A stretch of 64,000 nucleotides of DNA from Eudorina sp. 2006-703-Eu-15. Lineage: Eukaryota > Chlorophyta > Chlorophyceae > Chlamydomonadales > Volvocaceae. Numbering within the stretch: the stretch's first letter is position 1; every line of letters begins with the position of its first letter. This document shows positions 1 to 11,196 of the stretch, piece by piece. Where the stretch lies: the NCBI GenBank assembly GCA_003117195.1, contig BDSI01000005.1:1286857-1350856 (forward strand), given 5' to 3'. The notes beneath the pieces were generated by a model. It saw only the letters and a list, made by a program, of their open reading frames with translations. It did not search any database and was not told the DNA's origin. The position numbers and the translations under genes are program-made.

Positions 1-1254
1 GGTGTTGCTGTTCTGCGCGCACTCGTTGTTAGGTTAGCGGTAGGACCAGGAAGGCCGAAGGGTGGCGGAACGGCGAAGGTGCAATACATGTACAATACGT
101 AATACTCGCTGTCCACACGCACCTGGGAGGGAATTTAGGATTTCTTGTTTCGTCTTGGGTTGATGGCGAAAGCCGGGTGTCTTGGATGTGCGGAGAAGGA
201 GATGTCCAAAGATGTGCAGGATGTATGTGCGGTCGACAAATACCGCGAGACGGAATGCCATCGCGCAGGCTTCCGTTTGAGCTCGAGTTGGCAACGCATA
301 TCGGCACGTGCCCTCAGGAACAGGACATTAGGATTGCATCGTGACAACGAGGGGTTAAGTGTGTGGACTGCTCGACGGGCATATTCCTGAAGATTGCTGC
401 GTGCCAAGTCGATGGTTGATCCTTACAGGTTCTACATATTCAGTGGGTACAGGCGTGCGGCAAATCGCTATGGGATGATTCGGATGTCTGCGCAGCGTCA
501 GGACAGCTGGTCTGTTGCGGCGGTTGAGGACGAGTGCCCTGTTCGTGGTACCCTCTAGTACACACGGACAAGAGAGGACAAGCAGGCAAAGCTATAGAAT
601 GTTGATTGGACGAACAAATGGATGCTATAATGGGTCTTTTTAAAGCAACCAGTGTAGCGCAGATGTCTTGGATAACGAGGGCGAGGAGGGGTGAGGCAGG
701 GGCAGACAGGAGCAGACGGTTGCAATACCGTAGCCAGTCACCGCAGCCAGTTACGTGGATGACATTGGCAATGCTTTCGAATTTTTTTATAAATTTTGTC
801 CGGCTGTTCATGGCCCGCTTGGTTCGTCTGGTCCGCGGAAACCTTGTGAAGCTTGTAACACAAAAACGTCGCAAACGCCATGACGTCCCAAACCACATAG
901 CAAAAGAAATGTTTTTTTCTTTTCCTGGAACGCATCCGTGTTCGGCATTATCGAAGCAAGGACCTTACGTCCTGACTCATGAAAACCTCGTGGGAGCTCC
1001 TTGGGACCGTCACCCAGATCGTGCAAAAGTCCATGCCACGAAGTACGTTTTGATCAAAACAAATCATATACTGTGGCAAGGAAACTGGACATCGCGTGAT
1101 TTTTACGCAATTAAAGACGAACAATCGTACCGCGGCTGCACCAAACCCATGGACGCTTGAGGAACACGCATAATAGTTCGACACGATACGACACGACACG
1201 ACAATCTATGAAGTTCACTGAAGAAGAATTTGATGTGTTGCGGCGCTCAGCGAC
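1..1254. other. Left-edge region without a recognisable gene
   Basis: No reading frame here shows a domain I recognise. The longest forward frame (606-1160, 184 codons) is not low-complexity but has no recognisable motif and no convincing splice-linked neighbour. A short ACACG-type tandem repeat lies at about 1180-1203, just upstream of the next gene. The stretch probably holds the promoter and 5' UTR of the RBR gene, preceded by intergenic DNA. Confidence 0.4.
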
Positions 1255-3099
1255 ATGGGCTTGCTCTTCTCTCGCGCCAAGTCCCCTCCTGATGACGAGG
1301 AGTTAGCCGCTCTACGCCAGCAAGACCAAGGGCTGCAAACGCAGCAGGATGCGGTGCTGGCAACGCTGTTGGCTCGGTGCTGGGAGCTCGGTATTGAGCT
1401 GAGTGACCCAGGGGACGCTAGCTCCACACAGGCTGCGGCATACAGCGACAGCAGCGGACTGGAGCGCGCCATCCGGCGCCACCTGGCCGTCCTCGGTGAG
1501 AACGGACGATTGCTGACCCAGATCGCGGAGCTGCGCGGCATCGTGGCGGCGCGCATCAACCAACTAGAGCGTCGACGGCGGCCCAAGAGGGGGCTCCGGT
1601 CGCAGCAGGGCATGGACCGACAGCACACCCCCAGCAGTGACCCGACGCATTCCGTCACCGGCGGACAAGGCGACCGCAGCGAGCGCCGTGGCGATACCCG
1701 CAGCGGTGCCTTCGGATCGTCCATGCGGACCCCTGCATCGCAACCCGCATCGTCACCGTCACCGTCCCATCCGACCCGCGCTGTCCCACTCCGGTGCCTC
1801 GCCTGCTTTGATGACTTCCCCGAGCACCAGCTCGCCTGTGCGACTGCCGACCCCGACCCCGGCCCCAGCACCAGCACCGGCGGCAACGCCAGCGCATGCG
1901 GCCACTTCTTCTGCACGACCTGCATGTCAGCCTACGTGCGCGGCGCGGTGCGGGAGCGCAGGTACCCCATCCGCTGCCCCATGGGTCCGCGTCCGGCAGG
2001 CGGCGGTGCCGACCCTGCCTTGCCGCAAAGCAGCGGAGCTAGCAACAGCAGCAGCACCGGCACCGGCAGCAGCACCAGCACAGCTCAGGGCTGCGGACAT
2101 GCGCTGTCCCGGGAGGTCGTGATGGGGCTACTGCTGGACCACCCGATGGAATGGCAGGTGAAAAATCGTACACGTGTTGTACGGCCCCAACTGTGATAGG
2201 TTGTACGGCGTCAACGGTTCCAGCTGCCGTAAATGGAACCTGTGTTGCCGGCCTTGTTTGCTATGCACGGGGTGCCCGGTAGGACGTCTTTTGACACATT
2301 TAAAGCACCACGGAAGTCAACCGAGCTGAGCCGCACGGGATTAGTACAGCGAAACCGCTGTATGTACTGTAGGGGTCCTTAATCAGCGAAACCATTGCGC
2401 TAGGCGGAGCGAAACGACAGCGATGCTGCGTCCATGAAAAACAACGACCATGCCCATCCGTACATCCCTGCCGTAGGCTTTCGAGCAGCTTGAGGCGGAG
2501 CGGAACCTGCTTGCCGCGGACACGCTGCTGTACTGTCCCCACAGCGGTTGCTCCTGCCCGTTGGTGGTTGAGAGCCAACTACCCGCCAACCAACCCGTGT
2601 CCTGCCCCGCCTGCCATAAGGGCTTCTGCCCCACCTGCCGCACAACGGGATGGCACGAGGTGCGGCGTACGGCATCATCCTTTACTTAGCACGGGCACAA
2701 TAATCAGCTAGTTCCACAGTTGTACCTTCAAACAGCTATACGGTATGCGCTGTAAAGCACGAAGGTTTCACCAGCGCACTCGGACGTTCTGAACCTTCGG
2801 TCGCGACGCTTCCACACCTTTGCCTGTCCTCCCTCCCTTTGCCTGTCCTCTCCATGTGGGTCGGGTCGCAGGGCCTCACCTGCGCGCAGTTCCAGGCCCT
2901 GCCGCCGCACCAGCGCTCCGCGGCCGATGTGGCGGTGCTGCAGCTGTCCAAGCAGCAGCGCTGGAAGCCCTGCCCCAGCTGCAAGCACATGGTGGAGAAG
3001 AGCAGCGGCTGCAACCACATGGCGTGCCGCTGTGGGGCGCACTTCTGCTACCGCTGCGGCGTGGCGTACTCGGGCAGATCTAGGCGCTGCACCTGCTAA
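1255..3099 (+). CDS. RBR-type (RING1-IBR-RING2) E3 ubiquitin ligase
   Basis: Three exons, 1255-2157, 2477-2659 and 2872-3099, join in phase 0 to give 437 residues. RBR ligases accept ubiquitin from an E2 on a RING2 cysteine and pass it to a substrate. RING1 (about residues 180-300) starts CLACF and continues CGHFFCTTC and CGHALS, with Gly/Ser/Thr-rich insertions between ligand pairs. Exon 2 is the IBR (YCPHSGC, CPACHKGFCPTC). Exon 3 is RING2 (CPSCKHM, SGCNHMACRCG, FCYRC); the cysteine of GCNHM is at the expected catalytic position. The N terminus reads MGLLFS, a possible N-myristoylation site, followed by a Gln-rich helical stretch. The C terminus is short, so no Ariadne-type tail follows RING2. 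Substrate and subfamily are unknown. The family call is secure. Confidence 0.88.
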
Positions 3100-3657
3100 C
3101 TGTCGCAGGGGTGTGCTCGGGCGCTGCCGCTACGAGCTGAGGGACAAGGCACCAGAGCAGCTCCTCCACGGCTGGAGGTGGATGCCGTTCTCATGGCGTT
3201 GTGGCTGCAATAAAATTGGGCGCAGGTGTTGTTGGCCTTGACCGCCGCCCCGTATCCGGTTGATGACTGTTGATGCAAATCAATGATGTTCAATTGTATG
3301 AGTTGTGCGGCGTGATGTGTAGGGCAGTCCTGCTGGAGAGGCGCGGCCCCGGGGAAAGGCCGGTTGGTCTTCACGGCTTTGGGGGCTGGGAGACTGGAGG
3401 CAGGTTTGGCGAGGGATATGGCTTGGGCCGCGACGCGCACGCCACGATGGTGTTCGTGCCGGGGCGGAGGAACTGCGTGCGGCTGGGTCAGTTACCAGAC
3501 AGTACGACACGGTACGGCAAGTTGGGAAGGTGTACGGGAGCTTCCCTGTGGATGCGGTGGGAGGTGTAGGGGGCAGGGAGCGGCGCGCGGCAGAGAAACT
3601 CCGCTTGCTTGGTGGAGGCGGCCTGGCTGTTGTGCTGCCGCCTGTCAATGAAGATGG

Positions 3658-3662
3658 TGTAA
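3658..3662 (+). promoter_or_regulatory. Candidate TGTAA polyadenylation signal of the RBR gene
   Basis: TGTAA on the sense strand downstream of the RBR stop codon. The motif is established in Chlamydomonas and Volvox; its use here is inferred from position only. Confidence 0.4.
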
Positions 3663-4019
3663 GCGAACGCGTTAATTGGTCCGAAAGGGACGCGGTACTT
3701 GGTTGCATCTGCCACCGCCGACCATTGCGCATTCGTATTCGCTGAACTCCGCACCGCCTCCAGCCCGACAAAAGCAGGAGCCGTCGAAGAACCGTCAGCA
3801 TTGACCATCCCTGTGTTCTCACCCCGCCGCCCGTGGAAAGCACGTGCTGCCTTCCCAGTCAACCCTCCAAAGCACAACGCGAAATAATCAAACCAAGCAT
3901 TCATCCTGGTCACGCGTGGCGCACTCAACATATACGGTACTGCACACGCGGGTCGGCTCGCTGCCGGCGCACGACTGACGCAGGCTGTACTAATATATGT
4001 ACGGCAAATACATAAAATC

Positions 4020-4024
4020 TTACA
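4020..4024 (-). promoter_or_regulatory. Candidate TGTAA polyadenylation signal of the PIN-LIKES gene
   Basis: Read on the minus strand this is TGTAA, downstream of the transporter stop at 4631. Use is inferred from motif and position. Confidence 0.4.
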
Positions 4025-4630
4025 TATACATGGTACACACCGCCTCGGCGCCCTAAAACACCACCACCGACCCGGCCCCCCAAACCCAGAGCTCGCAGGG
4101 CAAACGGCATGGCGCGGTCTCTGCGGCCGCTGTCGCCGTCACACAGAAGTACACCCTGCGCGATGCGACCCTCCCTTGGGTAAAAAGGGCGGAGCCACAA
4201 CGCAGCGCCGATCAAACAACAGCACAGAACCGATCAAACCCAGCACCCGCACCTGCACCCGCACCTCCACCCGCCAGCGCCGGGCCACCTCCTTCGAGCG
4301 GCCGCTAGGGGCGTGGGCGCGTGGCCGATGGCTGATGGCCGATGGCGAACAAGTCGTCGGATGGCATGCGACGTGGCTGCACGGCAACGGGCTTGCAAAT
4401 CAGCATCTCTTATCCTAAAGTGGCACATCACATCCCCAGGTTCTTTCCCAGTGTTTTTCAACTTAAATCCCCAGGTTCCCAGCGCCGCACGCCCATGAAA
4501 CTGAGCACGCATGCAGAGGGGTCGGATCGGTCGGTTTACTATCTTTTCATAAACGATGCGTCACTGCCATCGCCGCCACCTCCCTCCCTCCCTCGCCATG
4601 GTACGGGAGCTGCAGCCGGTTGCGGTTCGG

Positions 4631-5982
4631 TCAGGCGGCTGCAGCCGTGGCCGCCGCCGGCAGTGCCGCGGAGCCCGCCCACGACCCATGGGTCGCGGCG
4701 GCCGGGCCCAGCAGGTGCAGCATGGCGCAGATCGCCAGCGGCAGCGTCACCAAGCTGGCAATGTACTGCCAGAAGAGCAGCGCCGCCACCTCGTCCTCGG
4801 CGTTGCCGAAGATGGTGGCCATGCTGTGCACGAGTACGGCAGTCGGCGTGGCGTGCATGACCAGCATGACGAGCATGGCCAGCGGGTCCGTGCCCGGCAG
4901 CAGGCCTTCGCACAGGGGGAGGGTGGACAGGGCGGACCGAGGCGGGCACAAGGGCTCGGGTAGCTAGGGGCAATTAGGGCCGCAGGGCAGGTCCGGGCAG
5001 GGGCACAGCGGGCCAGGATGCGCCTGATTGAGGCAGAGGCGGCAGAGGCCGCAAGTGCAACGCCCCCACACCACATTACTAAGGATGTTGCAGCGGAGCC
5101 CGCGGGGTCATCGATGATGCTGTCACCCACATGCGGTGCTGTCGCTCAGATCCGGTGTCGTCGGGCCCGGGGCGTCCGTCCAGGGTGGGTACCACCTGGC
5201 CCCCCCAATGGATGGACAGTCCGGCCTCATCGGTGGCCCAAACCCAAGAGTGTGTCGAGGCGGTTCTCACTTCAACATCCCCCCCCACACACACCCACGC
5301 GCATATACACACACACACCTAGCTGCGCTGGACTTCCTGCTCAACACACTCCTACCTGCGCGCCACGCCGCCAGCAGCACCGCGCTGCACACCGCCGGCA
5401 GCACCACCAGCCGCGTCGCCACCGCCGCCACCGCGCACGACGCCGGCAGGCGGCCCGCCGCCACTCCCGGGCCGCGGCTCAGGTTGGCGCCCAGCACCAG
5501 CAGCAGCGCGGGGATGCACATCGCCCCCAGGCCGTCCGTCACCTCCCCTACCAGCCGCAGGCTGCCTGATGGGCTGAACATCGCGTCCTGGGGGGCTCGC
5601 CCAGGGCGTTGCCGCAGGCGGTGCGGGCGGTGGCACGGCGTCAGGGGCCCAGGCGGGCATGCGACATCTCTTGAAGGGACGGCCGACGCAACCGTCGCGT
5701 GTGGGGCCAGAGATTAGGCTAACCCGCGTTTGCGTCCGTGTTCAAGTGTGCGCGAATGTGTATGCGTTTGCGTGCGCGGATGTGTGCGTGCGTGGGTGTT
5801 TCATCACGGAGGCCAATCAGCATGTGTGTCTGTGCTTGTACGGCAATGACCCATCTCACCGACGAGTACCCACCCGGAGCCAACCGACACTCGCCACCGC
5901 AACCGCCGCCAGGCTGAGCACCGTGGGCGGTGTGAACACCCCCGCCGCCAGGGACTTCCACCTGTTCGTCGGGAGGACGGCT

Positions 5983-6015
<33 letters not shown>

Positions 6016-8031
6016 CCAGCCGCGGTCGGTGCAATCGCCGCGGTCGGTGCAGTTGCGGTCGGTGCAGCCGGCGGGTCGGACACAAGGGGGCCGGGTGCTG
6101 GCGGCTGTGGCTGTGGCTGTGGCTGTGGCTGTGGCTGTGGCTGTGGCTGTGGCTGTGGCTGTGGCTGTGGCTGTGGCTGTGGCTGTGGCTGTGGCTGTGG
6201 CTGTGGCTGTGGCTGTGGCTGTGGCTGTGGCTGTGGCTGTGGCTGTGGCTGTGGCTGTGGCTGTGGCTGTGGCTGTGGCTGTGGCTGTGGCTGTGGCTGT
6301 GGCGGCTTCTGGAGGAAGAAGTACGTCAGCGGGAACTGAATCAGCGCTGCGGACAGGTTGCTCAGGGCAACATACCTGCGGACGTCCACACGGCGGACGG
6401 GGTTTGGTACGGGGTTTCGTACGGCTTGACGGCAGGTAGGTTCGGGTGGGTTCCGGCTTCGGGTGGGTCGCCTTCAGTGGCGGGGTCATTCCCGCGCGGC
6501 AGGGTGCCAGTCCAGTCTCCGAGTACGACCACCGAAACCGTCTCAACAAAACGGTGCTTCGACGAAATGATTTGCTACGAGCAATCCCGGTCGAAGCCCA
6601 CGACACATCGTACGGTTTTTGAGATGGATTTCGGGATGCCTGTACGGCACTTGAGAAGTTGAGATCCATGGCATCCTCGCCGTGGGCGTGTACCGTACAG
6701 GCGCCTTGGTACGGCAGTACGGCACGGCCTGTGCAATGACGACTCATCCGTACCTCATCGCCAGCTCGGCCGCCACCGCGGGCCCCAGTGTGGCCGCGAA
6801 CGGCAGCGCGGGGTCAACCGCCAGTCCCGCCAGCAGCACGAAGGGCAGGTTGCCCACATTGCCGACGCCGCAGGAGATCACCAGCTGGTTCTGGAGCCTG
6901 TACGGCACTTGGGCCGCCCGTACAGCCAGGAGTCCCAGCAGCAGCCCTAAGACATGGCTGGTCCCGCCCGGGTCGGGTCGGGTCGGGTCGGGTCGGGTCG
7001 GGTCGGGTCGGGTCGGGTCGGGTCGGGTCGGGTCGGGTCGGGTCGGGTCGGGTCGGGTCGGGTCGGGTCGGGTCGGGTCGGGTCGGGTCGGGTCGGGTCG
7101 GGTCGGGTCGGGTCGGGTCGGGTGGTGCGTGGGGCGGTGTCAGGAGGCATATGTCAGCAAGGAAGTTCCATCCGTGCTGGGAAGAGCTGACCAGGCCACC
7201 GCAGCGCACCGGTCATATCATGTGAGGAAAATGATAACACCGCACTCGGTTTGGGCAGACCGCCGCTGCAGCATTGAAAGGTACGGTGGTCATCTTACAG
7301 CGGCCTACAAGGAGGCGCGTGGCAGCAATCTGGGCGGTCGGGAAAGAGTGGCCCGCGGCCCCTAGGCCTCTAAACCCTCTGCACCACACACGGGGCACAC
7401 CTGGCCACCATATTAGCCGACACCACCCAGAGCCGTACGACTTCCTGCAGCCCCACTCCCACCGCCAGCTTGCTGAAGAGCAGGCAGGGCGTGAAGATGT
7501 TGAGCGTGAGGGAGCTCAGCACCCGCCGCCCCTCGGGAGAGAGCAAACCCTGCGCCGGAACACGCCAGGGCGCGCATCCTCGACGTATATGGGGGACGTT
7601 GCCATCCCAACTGATGCTTTCCGGGCCGTCCGCGCAGCATTTCAAGAGCTCTGGGTGAAGGAAATGGGCCACCCGAGACCCATGCTGCTGTAAGGAGTTA
7701 TATGAAGACCTACCCGATTCGCCGCCCAGGCCCCGACAGAGCAAAAGAGCGCAATCTTGGCGACTGGCACAGCAGCGGCAGAGACCAGCTGCAGCGCTGA
7801 GGGCGACGAGGCGGTGACCGCTGCCTCGGCTGCGAAAGCGCGGGCCCCTGGGTCCTTTGGCAAGAAGGCGCGGCCATGTCTTCGCGACAATACATAGTTT
7901 TGCGAGGTTAGGGCATGTTGAAATTGTTGGAGGAGGGGTGCAAGTTTGGTGGTGGTTCGGCAAGCTGCAGTCGCAAGGGTTTGTGACCGTAATACGTTAG
8001 CACGAGATGGTTTTATGCGAACAAGAAGCAT
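4631..8031 (-). CDS. Auxin efflux carrier family / PIN-LIKES (PILS) membrane transporter
   Basis: Six exons on the minus strand: 8031-7714, 7549-7401, 6957-6754, 6375-5874, 5587-5356 and 4905-4631. They total 1680 bases, 559 residues, in one frame. Family hallmarks are visible in order: an N-terminal hydrophobic helix, then IFTPCLLFSKLA, then GVGNVGNLPFVLL, a helix ending FPLTYFFLQ, a hydrophilic central loop, LRLVGEVTDGLGAMCIPALLLVLGANL, and the terminal HATPTA and LLFWQY helices. PILS proteins sit in the ER membrane of plants and are linked to intracellular auxin; the algal substrate is unknown. The loop carries about 33 Pro-Gln dipeptides and an Ala run, and is flanked by conserved helices in the same exon, so it is coding. 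The start at 8031 gives an Arg-rich extension of about 75 residues; a later or upstream start is possible. Confidence 0.85.
6103..6300 (+). repeat. (GGCTGT)33 hexamer, coding for Pro-Gln repeats
   Basis: Thirty-three uninterrupted GGCTGT units; on the coding (minus) strand they encode alternating Pro and Gln in the central loop of the PILS transporter. A CAG/CTG triplet run at about 5978-6014 follows on the coding strand and encodes alanines. Confidence 0.95.
6971..7120 (+). repeat. (GGTCG)30 pentamer in a PILS intron
   Basis: Thirty perfect GGTCG units inside the second PILS intron (7400-6958). On the sense strand they read as a C-rich CGACC tract that ends about 13 bases before the 3' splice site, so the array forms the pyrimidine-rich part of the intron. 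Confidence 0.95.
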
Positions 8032-8153
8032 ATTTTAATTGAGAAATATAACAGTCCTACGCAAATGCTAGTAGACTGCACGTATGAAGTAATTCGGACG
8101 CATTTGTGTTGATCCGATGAGAATGATCGTGTTCTTGAATCAACTTTAAAGAT

Positions 8154-8932
8154 ATGACGGCGGCATGGTTCATCTGGTTTAGTTGTCGGCACCAACCAGT
8201 CTCGACGCCTGTTTTTCATCAAGACTGGGACGAGCAGTACGAATACATGTGCACACCTAGGAAGGAGGCGCTCGGTGCGGAGGCCAAGGCCAAGGCCATT
8301 GTTGCGCTAGATATCCCTTTTGGAGATTTGCTCTTAGAATTTCGGAGCAGACTGCTCTACCATTGGTCTGCTGATTGCCTGGATCAGGATCCCTTGGGCT
8401 TCCCTGAGTACACTGATAGTGCAGGGGCCGGGCGTGACAGCATGTCGGTACCTGAGCTGGATGGGCCTTGCGTACACACCGATCGATCACAAGCGAAAGC
8501 TGGACCCAATGACGTCTTGTATGCCGAGGAAGCACCACACGACGCTAATGCGATTTCGGCTTCGCCGTTGGGATCTGGAGGTATCGCGGTTAGCACGGGG
8601 GCCAGGGCGCACGCCGCGCAGTACACGGACGTGCCGGGTTTGCAATAGCGGAGCGGTAGAGGACGAGCTACACGTGCTAATTGAATGTCCGGTTTACGAA
8701 CCGCTACGTCGAGCGGTGGATCTCCCTGATGACTCGGATATGTTCGGAATCATGTTTTGTTTGATCAGTGCAAGCTTGGTCACTTCTTATATCAGGTGCA
8801 GAAGTTGCGGAAGGAAAAGCTGCAGAGATGAGAGATTCTGCTACCTTTTGTTCTTTTGGTCTTTTTGTGTGTGGGGGAACACATGTTTATAGCCGTTAGG
8901 CCTGTACAACATGTAACAACCAACCAACCAAC
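8154..8932 (+). mobile_element. Decayed LINE (non-LTR retrotransposon) 3' end
   Basis: The frame 8419-8892 contains RFRLRRWDLE, GRTPRSTRTCRVC, and EDELHVLIECPVYEPLR. This Cys-Cys-His-Cys arrangement is the zinc-binding region found after reverse transcriptase in L1-type LINE ORF2 proteins. No intact reverse transcriptase frame precedes it; upstream frames (from 8154) are broken. The remnant ends at 8906-8932 with TGTAAC followed by CCAA/CAAC repeats, which looks like the element's polyadenylation motif plus tetranucleotide tail. It is a 5'-truncated, degenerate copy and is unlikely to be active. The 5' boundary is uncertain. Confidence 0.7.
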
Positions 8933-9603
8933 ACCTAGGGAGGAGGCGGGTGACGAAGGACTTCAATGCAAGACATAAAGCCTTTTGAGGTATGACGCTA
9001 TATAATACAAAGAACATATGGAATCTGCTGCGTTCAATCTGGACGGTCTCACCTTAAACGCAAACAGTATTATGAACGCCACGCCTCCAGACGATCTGGA
9101 ATCAGCAGCAAACATGTTTATTACCCGGGAGCTTACCACTTGAAACGGCGCTGCCCCTGAGCACTTTGCAGGGAGCCATGACGATGAAGCCGTTTGGAAA
9201 GTGGATGCACAACTGACATCAATTGCACAAGAGTGAAACATAATTATATTTTACATTGTGGTCAAAGCAATCCTTGAGGGGGGTTAATGTGGGTACTTCG
9301 ACGCTCTCATTTGTTTCGGCGCTGGTGCATCCTTTCAACTTGTGGTCGTGTGGCAACTTGAAAGCCAGAAAGGATTGAGGTTGGATAGCTGTGCGCGCCT
9401 GCGCCCAGTCTCCTGTCGTCCGACAAAAACCACTACCTCCTCCCCCCAAAACCGCAACAGATATACGGAATACTTCAGAGTGCATAACGTCTGAAATCGC
9501 ATCTTGTTGATAATTGTCTCCATTTAGATTGTAATCTCACATTCGCGGCTTGCATTTGTAAAATTGCCACCGACCATGGGACACCAGTGCTGGCGTTGTG
9601 CAG

Positions 9604-10189
9604 CCTAAGGAGGAGCTGCTGCATCCGGGCGCGTTGCGCTATTGCCAGAACAGGGTAAGGCGCGGTTCACCCGATAAATTGACTAGATCTAAGCTGTGTT
9701 CGCCGTACGCCCTATGAATGAATGAACGTTACAGCGGAAGGGATCAACGGTGCATACCCTATGTCATTCACGTCGGGGATTGAACGGATGTATGATCATA
9801 AACCATAAAACACCTGGAACACCCCACACGCAACTGCACGTCATTTCCTTACGCTCCTTCTCAGGAGGATGACGTGGGCGTCGTGAACGACGCTTGGATC
9901 AAGCGCCAGAAGCTTGGCATTGCTGACGGCGAGTTCACGAAACTGTAAGTCGGTTTCGTGATTCTTGCAGGCATTGTCTCTGGCGAGCTTGTCTGACTCC
10001 CAGTGCTGTCATTGACAATTAGGATTGGCGACATGAATTCATAGGTCGGAGTAAGTAATGAACCTCCGCGGCGCTTTGACTTGCACCCGCCCGTCCCTTG
10101 CTGCTGGTCGCGTATTCAGGAAGCGTGTGATCGAGCTGATGTCAGAAGCCGGCGACATCGTTGACTCCATGTCCGACAAACGGCGATGA
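9604..10189 (+). CDS. Last three exons of an unrecognised gene
   Basis: Three short exons join in one frame: 9604-9654 (acceptor cag, donor gtaagg), 9865-9944 (donor gtaagt) and 10120-10189, ending in TGA. They encode about 66 residues with runs such as DDVGVVNDAWIKRQK and KRVIELMSEAGDIVDSM, a hydrophilic, helix-prone C terminus. Donors match the strong GTAAG(T/G) consensus and all phases agree, so I think this is a real gene end. I do not recognise the family. Upstream exons were not established; a 41-codon ATG frame at 9018-9143 is a candidate first exon but lacks a clear donor. The copy may be incomplete, given the LINE debris on both sides. Confidence 0.4.
9711..9763 (-). mobile_element. 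Truncated LINE 3' tail, copy a
   Basis: Read on the minus strand: ...CACCGTTGATCCCTTCCGCTGTAACGTTCATTCATTCAT. The same core (TTGATCCCTT..CCGCTGTAACGT plus CATT repeats) recurs at 11141-11196 and 50396-50448. TGTAA plus a tetranucleotide tail fits 5'-truncated LINE ends. It lies in an intron of the unrecognised gene. Confidence 0.55.
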
Positions 10190-11140
10190 CGCCAGCATGG
10201 AAAGCTGTGGGGAGGCACCTAACTGGGCTAAGCAGACAGGTGGACGACAAGCTGGCTGCCAACCTCGCCAGGTTGCTTCCTCAGGACGATGCCGTGGAGT
10301 GGCGGCCAGCCACACCCGCCACACGCCGCAGGGTGGTGGCCACCCGTCAGTCTGCTGCCGCCGCCGCAGCAGCTGCTGCCGTCGCCGCCGACGCCGCCGT
10401 CACGACGACGTAGACCGCCTCCTGTGCCAGATCGGACGTAGCTGCCGCCGCCGCCGCCGTCGCGGGCAATGTGCCTTCACCTGCAGCTGGCGTCCAGCCG
10501 TCCACCGCCCCCGCCGCCGTCCCTGTTTTGGCCCCGCCGTCATCGCCGCCGCAGCAGCAACGCCGCGATGCCTTCTGCTACTGCTGCTGACTCCAGGCCG
10601 TTCGCCGCTGCACCCGCCGCCGCGGCCGCTGCCGGCGCCACGGGCAGGATGGCTAGCACTGCTGATAATGCCAGGCGTGCCGCTGCACCCGCCGCCAGGC
10701 TGTCCATCCCGGTCGTTGGATGCTACAACGTCAGGCTGCCGGCTGCTCCCCGCTGCCGCTGCGGGAGCCGCTGCTGCTGGCACCGGGCCGCCTGTCACCG
10801 TCGCCGCCGCCGTCCTCGCTGCAGCCGCCGCCGCGGCCAGGATGCCGTCCGCAGCAGCTGCTGGCGCCAGGCCGCTCGTCGATGCTCCAGAGTTTTGATG
10901 AAGTATAGGCTGGCCGAACCAGTACCGTTTGCCGACACTTGGCCGTCGCCACCGGATGCCTCCGAAGAACCAGACCGAACCAGAGCGGACAGTAACAAGT
11001 TGACTGGATGAAATACAAACCATAAGAGTCATCCTGGTGTATCCGGGCGATTTAAGGCGATTTTGTAAGATCCATACGCAATGCCGTCGTCCAGTGTCAA
11101 AAGTGGTGGGGCCTGTTGGGGAGTGCTGGGGCTTGCCCTG
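10190..11140. other. CCG/GCTG-rich low-complexity stretch
   Basis: Between about 10340 and 10880 the sequence is dominated by GCC, GCTG and CCG triplets. All frames give Ala-, Arg- or Pro-rich polypeptides without domain features on both strands. I see no gene I can support. Confidence 0.5.
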
Positions 11141-11196
11141 GTATACACCGTTGATCCCTTTTGGGGGTCCGCTGTAACGTGCATTTACTCATTCAG
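11141..11196 (+). mobile_element. Truncated LINE 3' tail, copy b
   Basis: Plus-strand copy: CACCGTTGATCCC, then GGGGGTCCGCTGTAACGT and an imperfect CATT tail. It shares about 40 aligned positions with copy a, including GGTAT(A/G)CACCGTTGATCCCTT before the TGTAA motif. Confidence 0.55.

Larger units (their letters stand above)
3100..4630. other. 3' flanks of two convergent genes
   Basis: This holds the 3' UTR of the RBR gene and, on the opposite strand, that of the PIN-LIKES gene. TGTAA, the usual volvocine polyadenylation signal, occurs at 3658-3662 on + (about 560 bp after the RBR stop) and at 4020-4024 on - (about 610 bp after the transporter stop). I see no other gene that I can support. 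Confidence 0.5.

Noticed and set aside
606..1160. Forward frame of 184 codons near the left edge
   Set aside because: Not low-complexity, but no motif, no splice context and no conservation evidence; left unassigned.
3280..3931. Overlapping minus-strand frames of 187 and 147 codons
   Set aside because: They lie antisense in the RBR 3' UTR, show no recognisable motif and have no splice-linked partner.
10161..11032. Ala/Arg/Pro-rich frames on both strands
   Set aside because: All arise from GCC/GCTG triplet-rich DNA; every frame is low-complexity and none shows a gene-like boundary.
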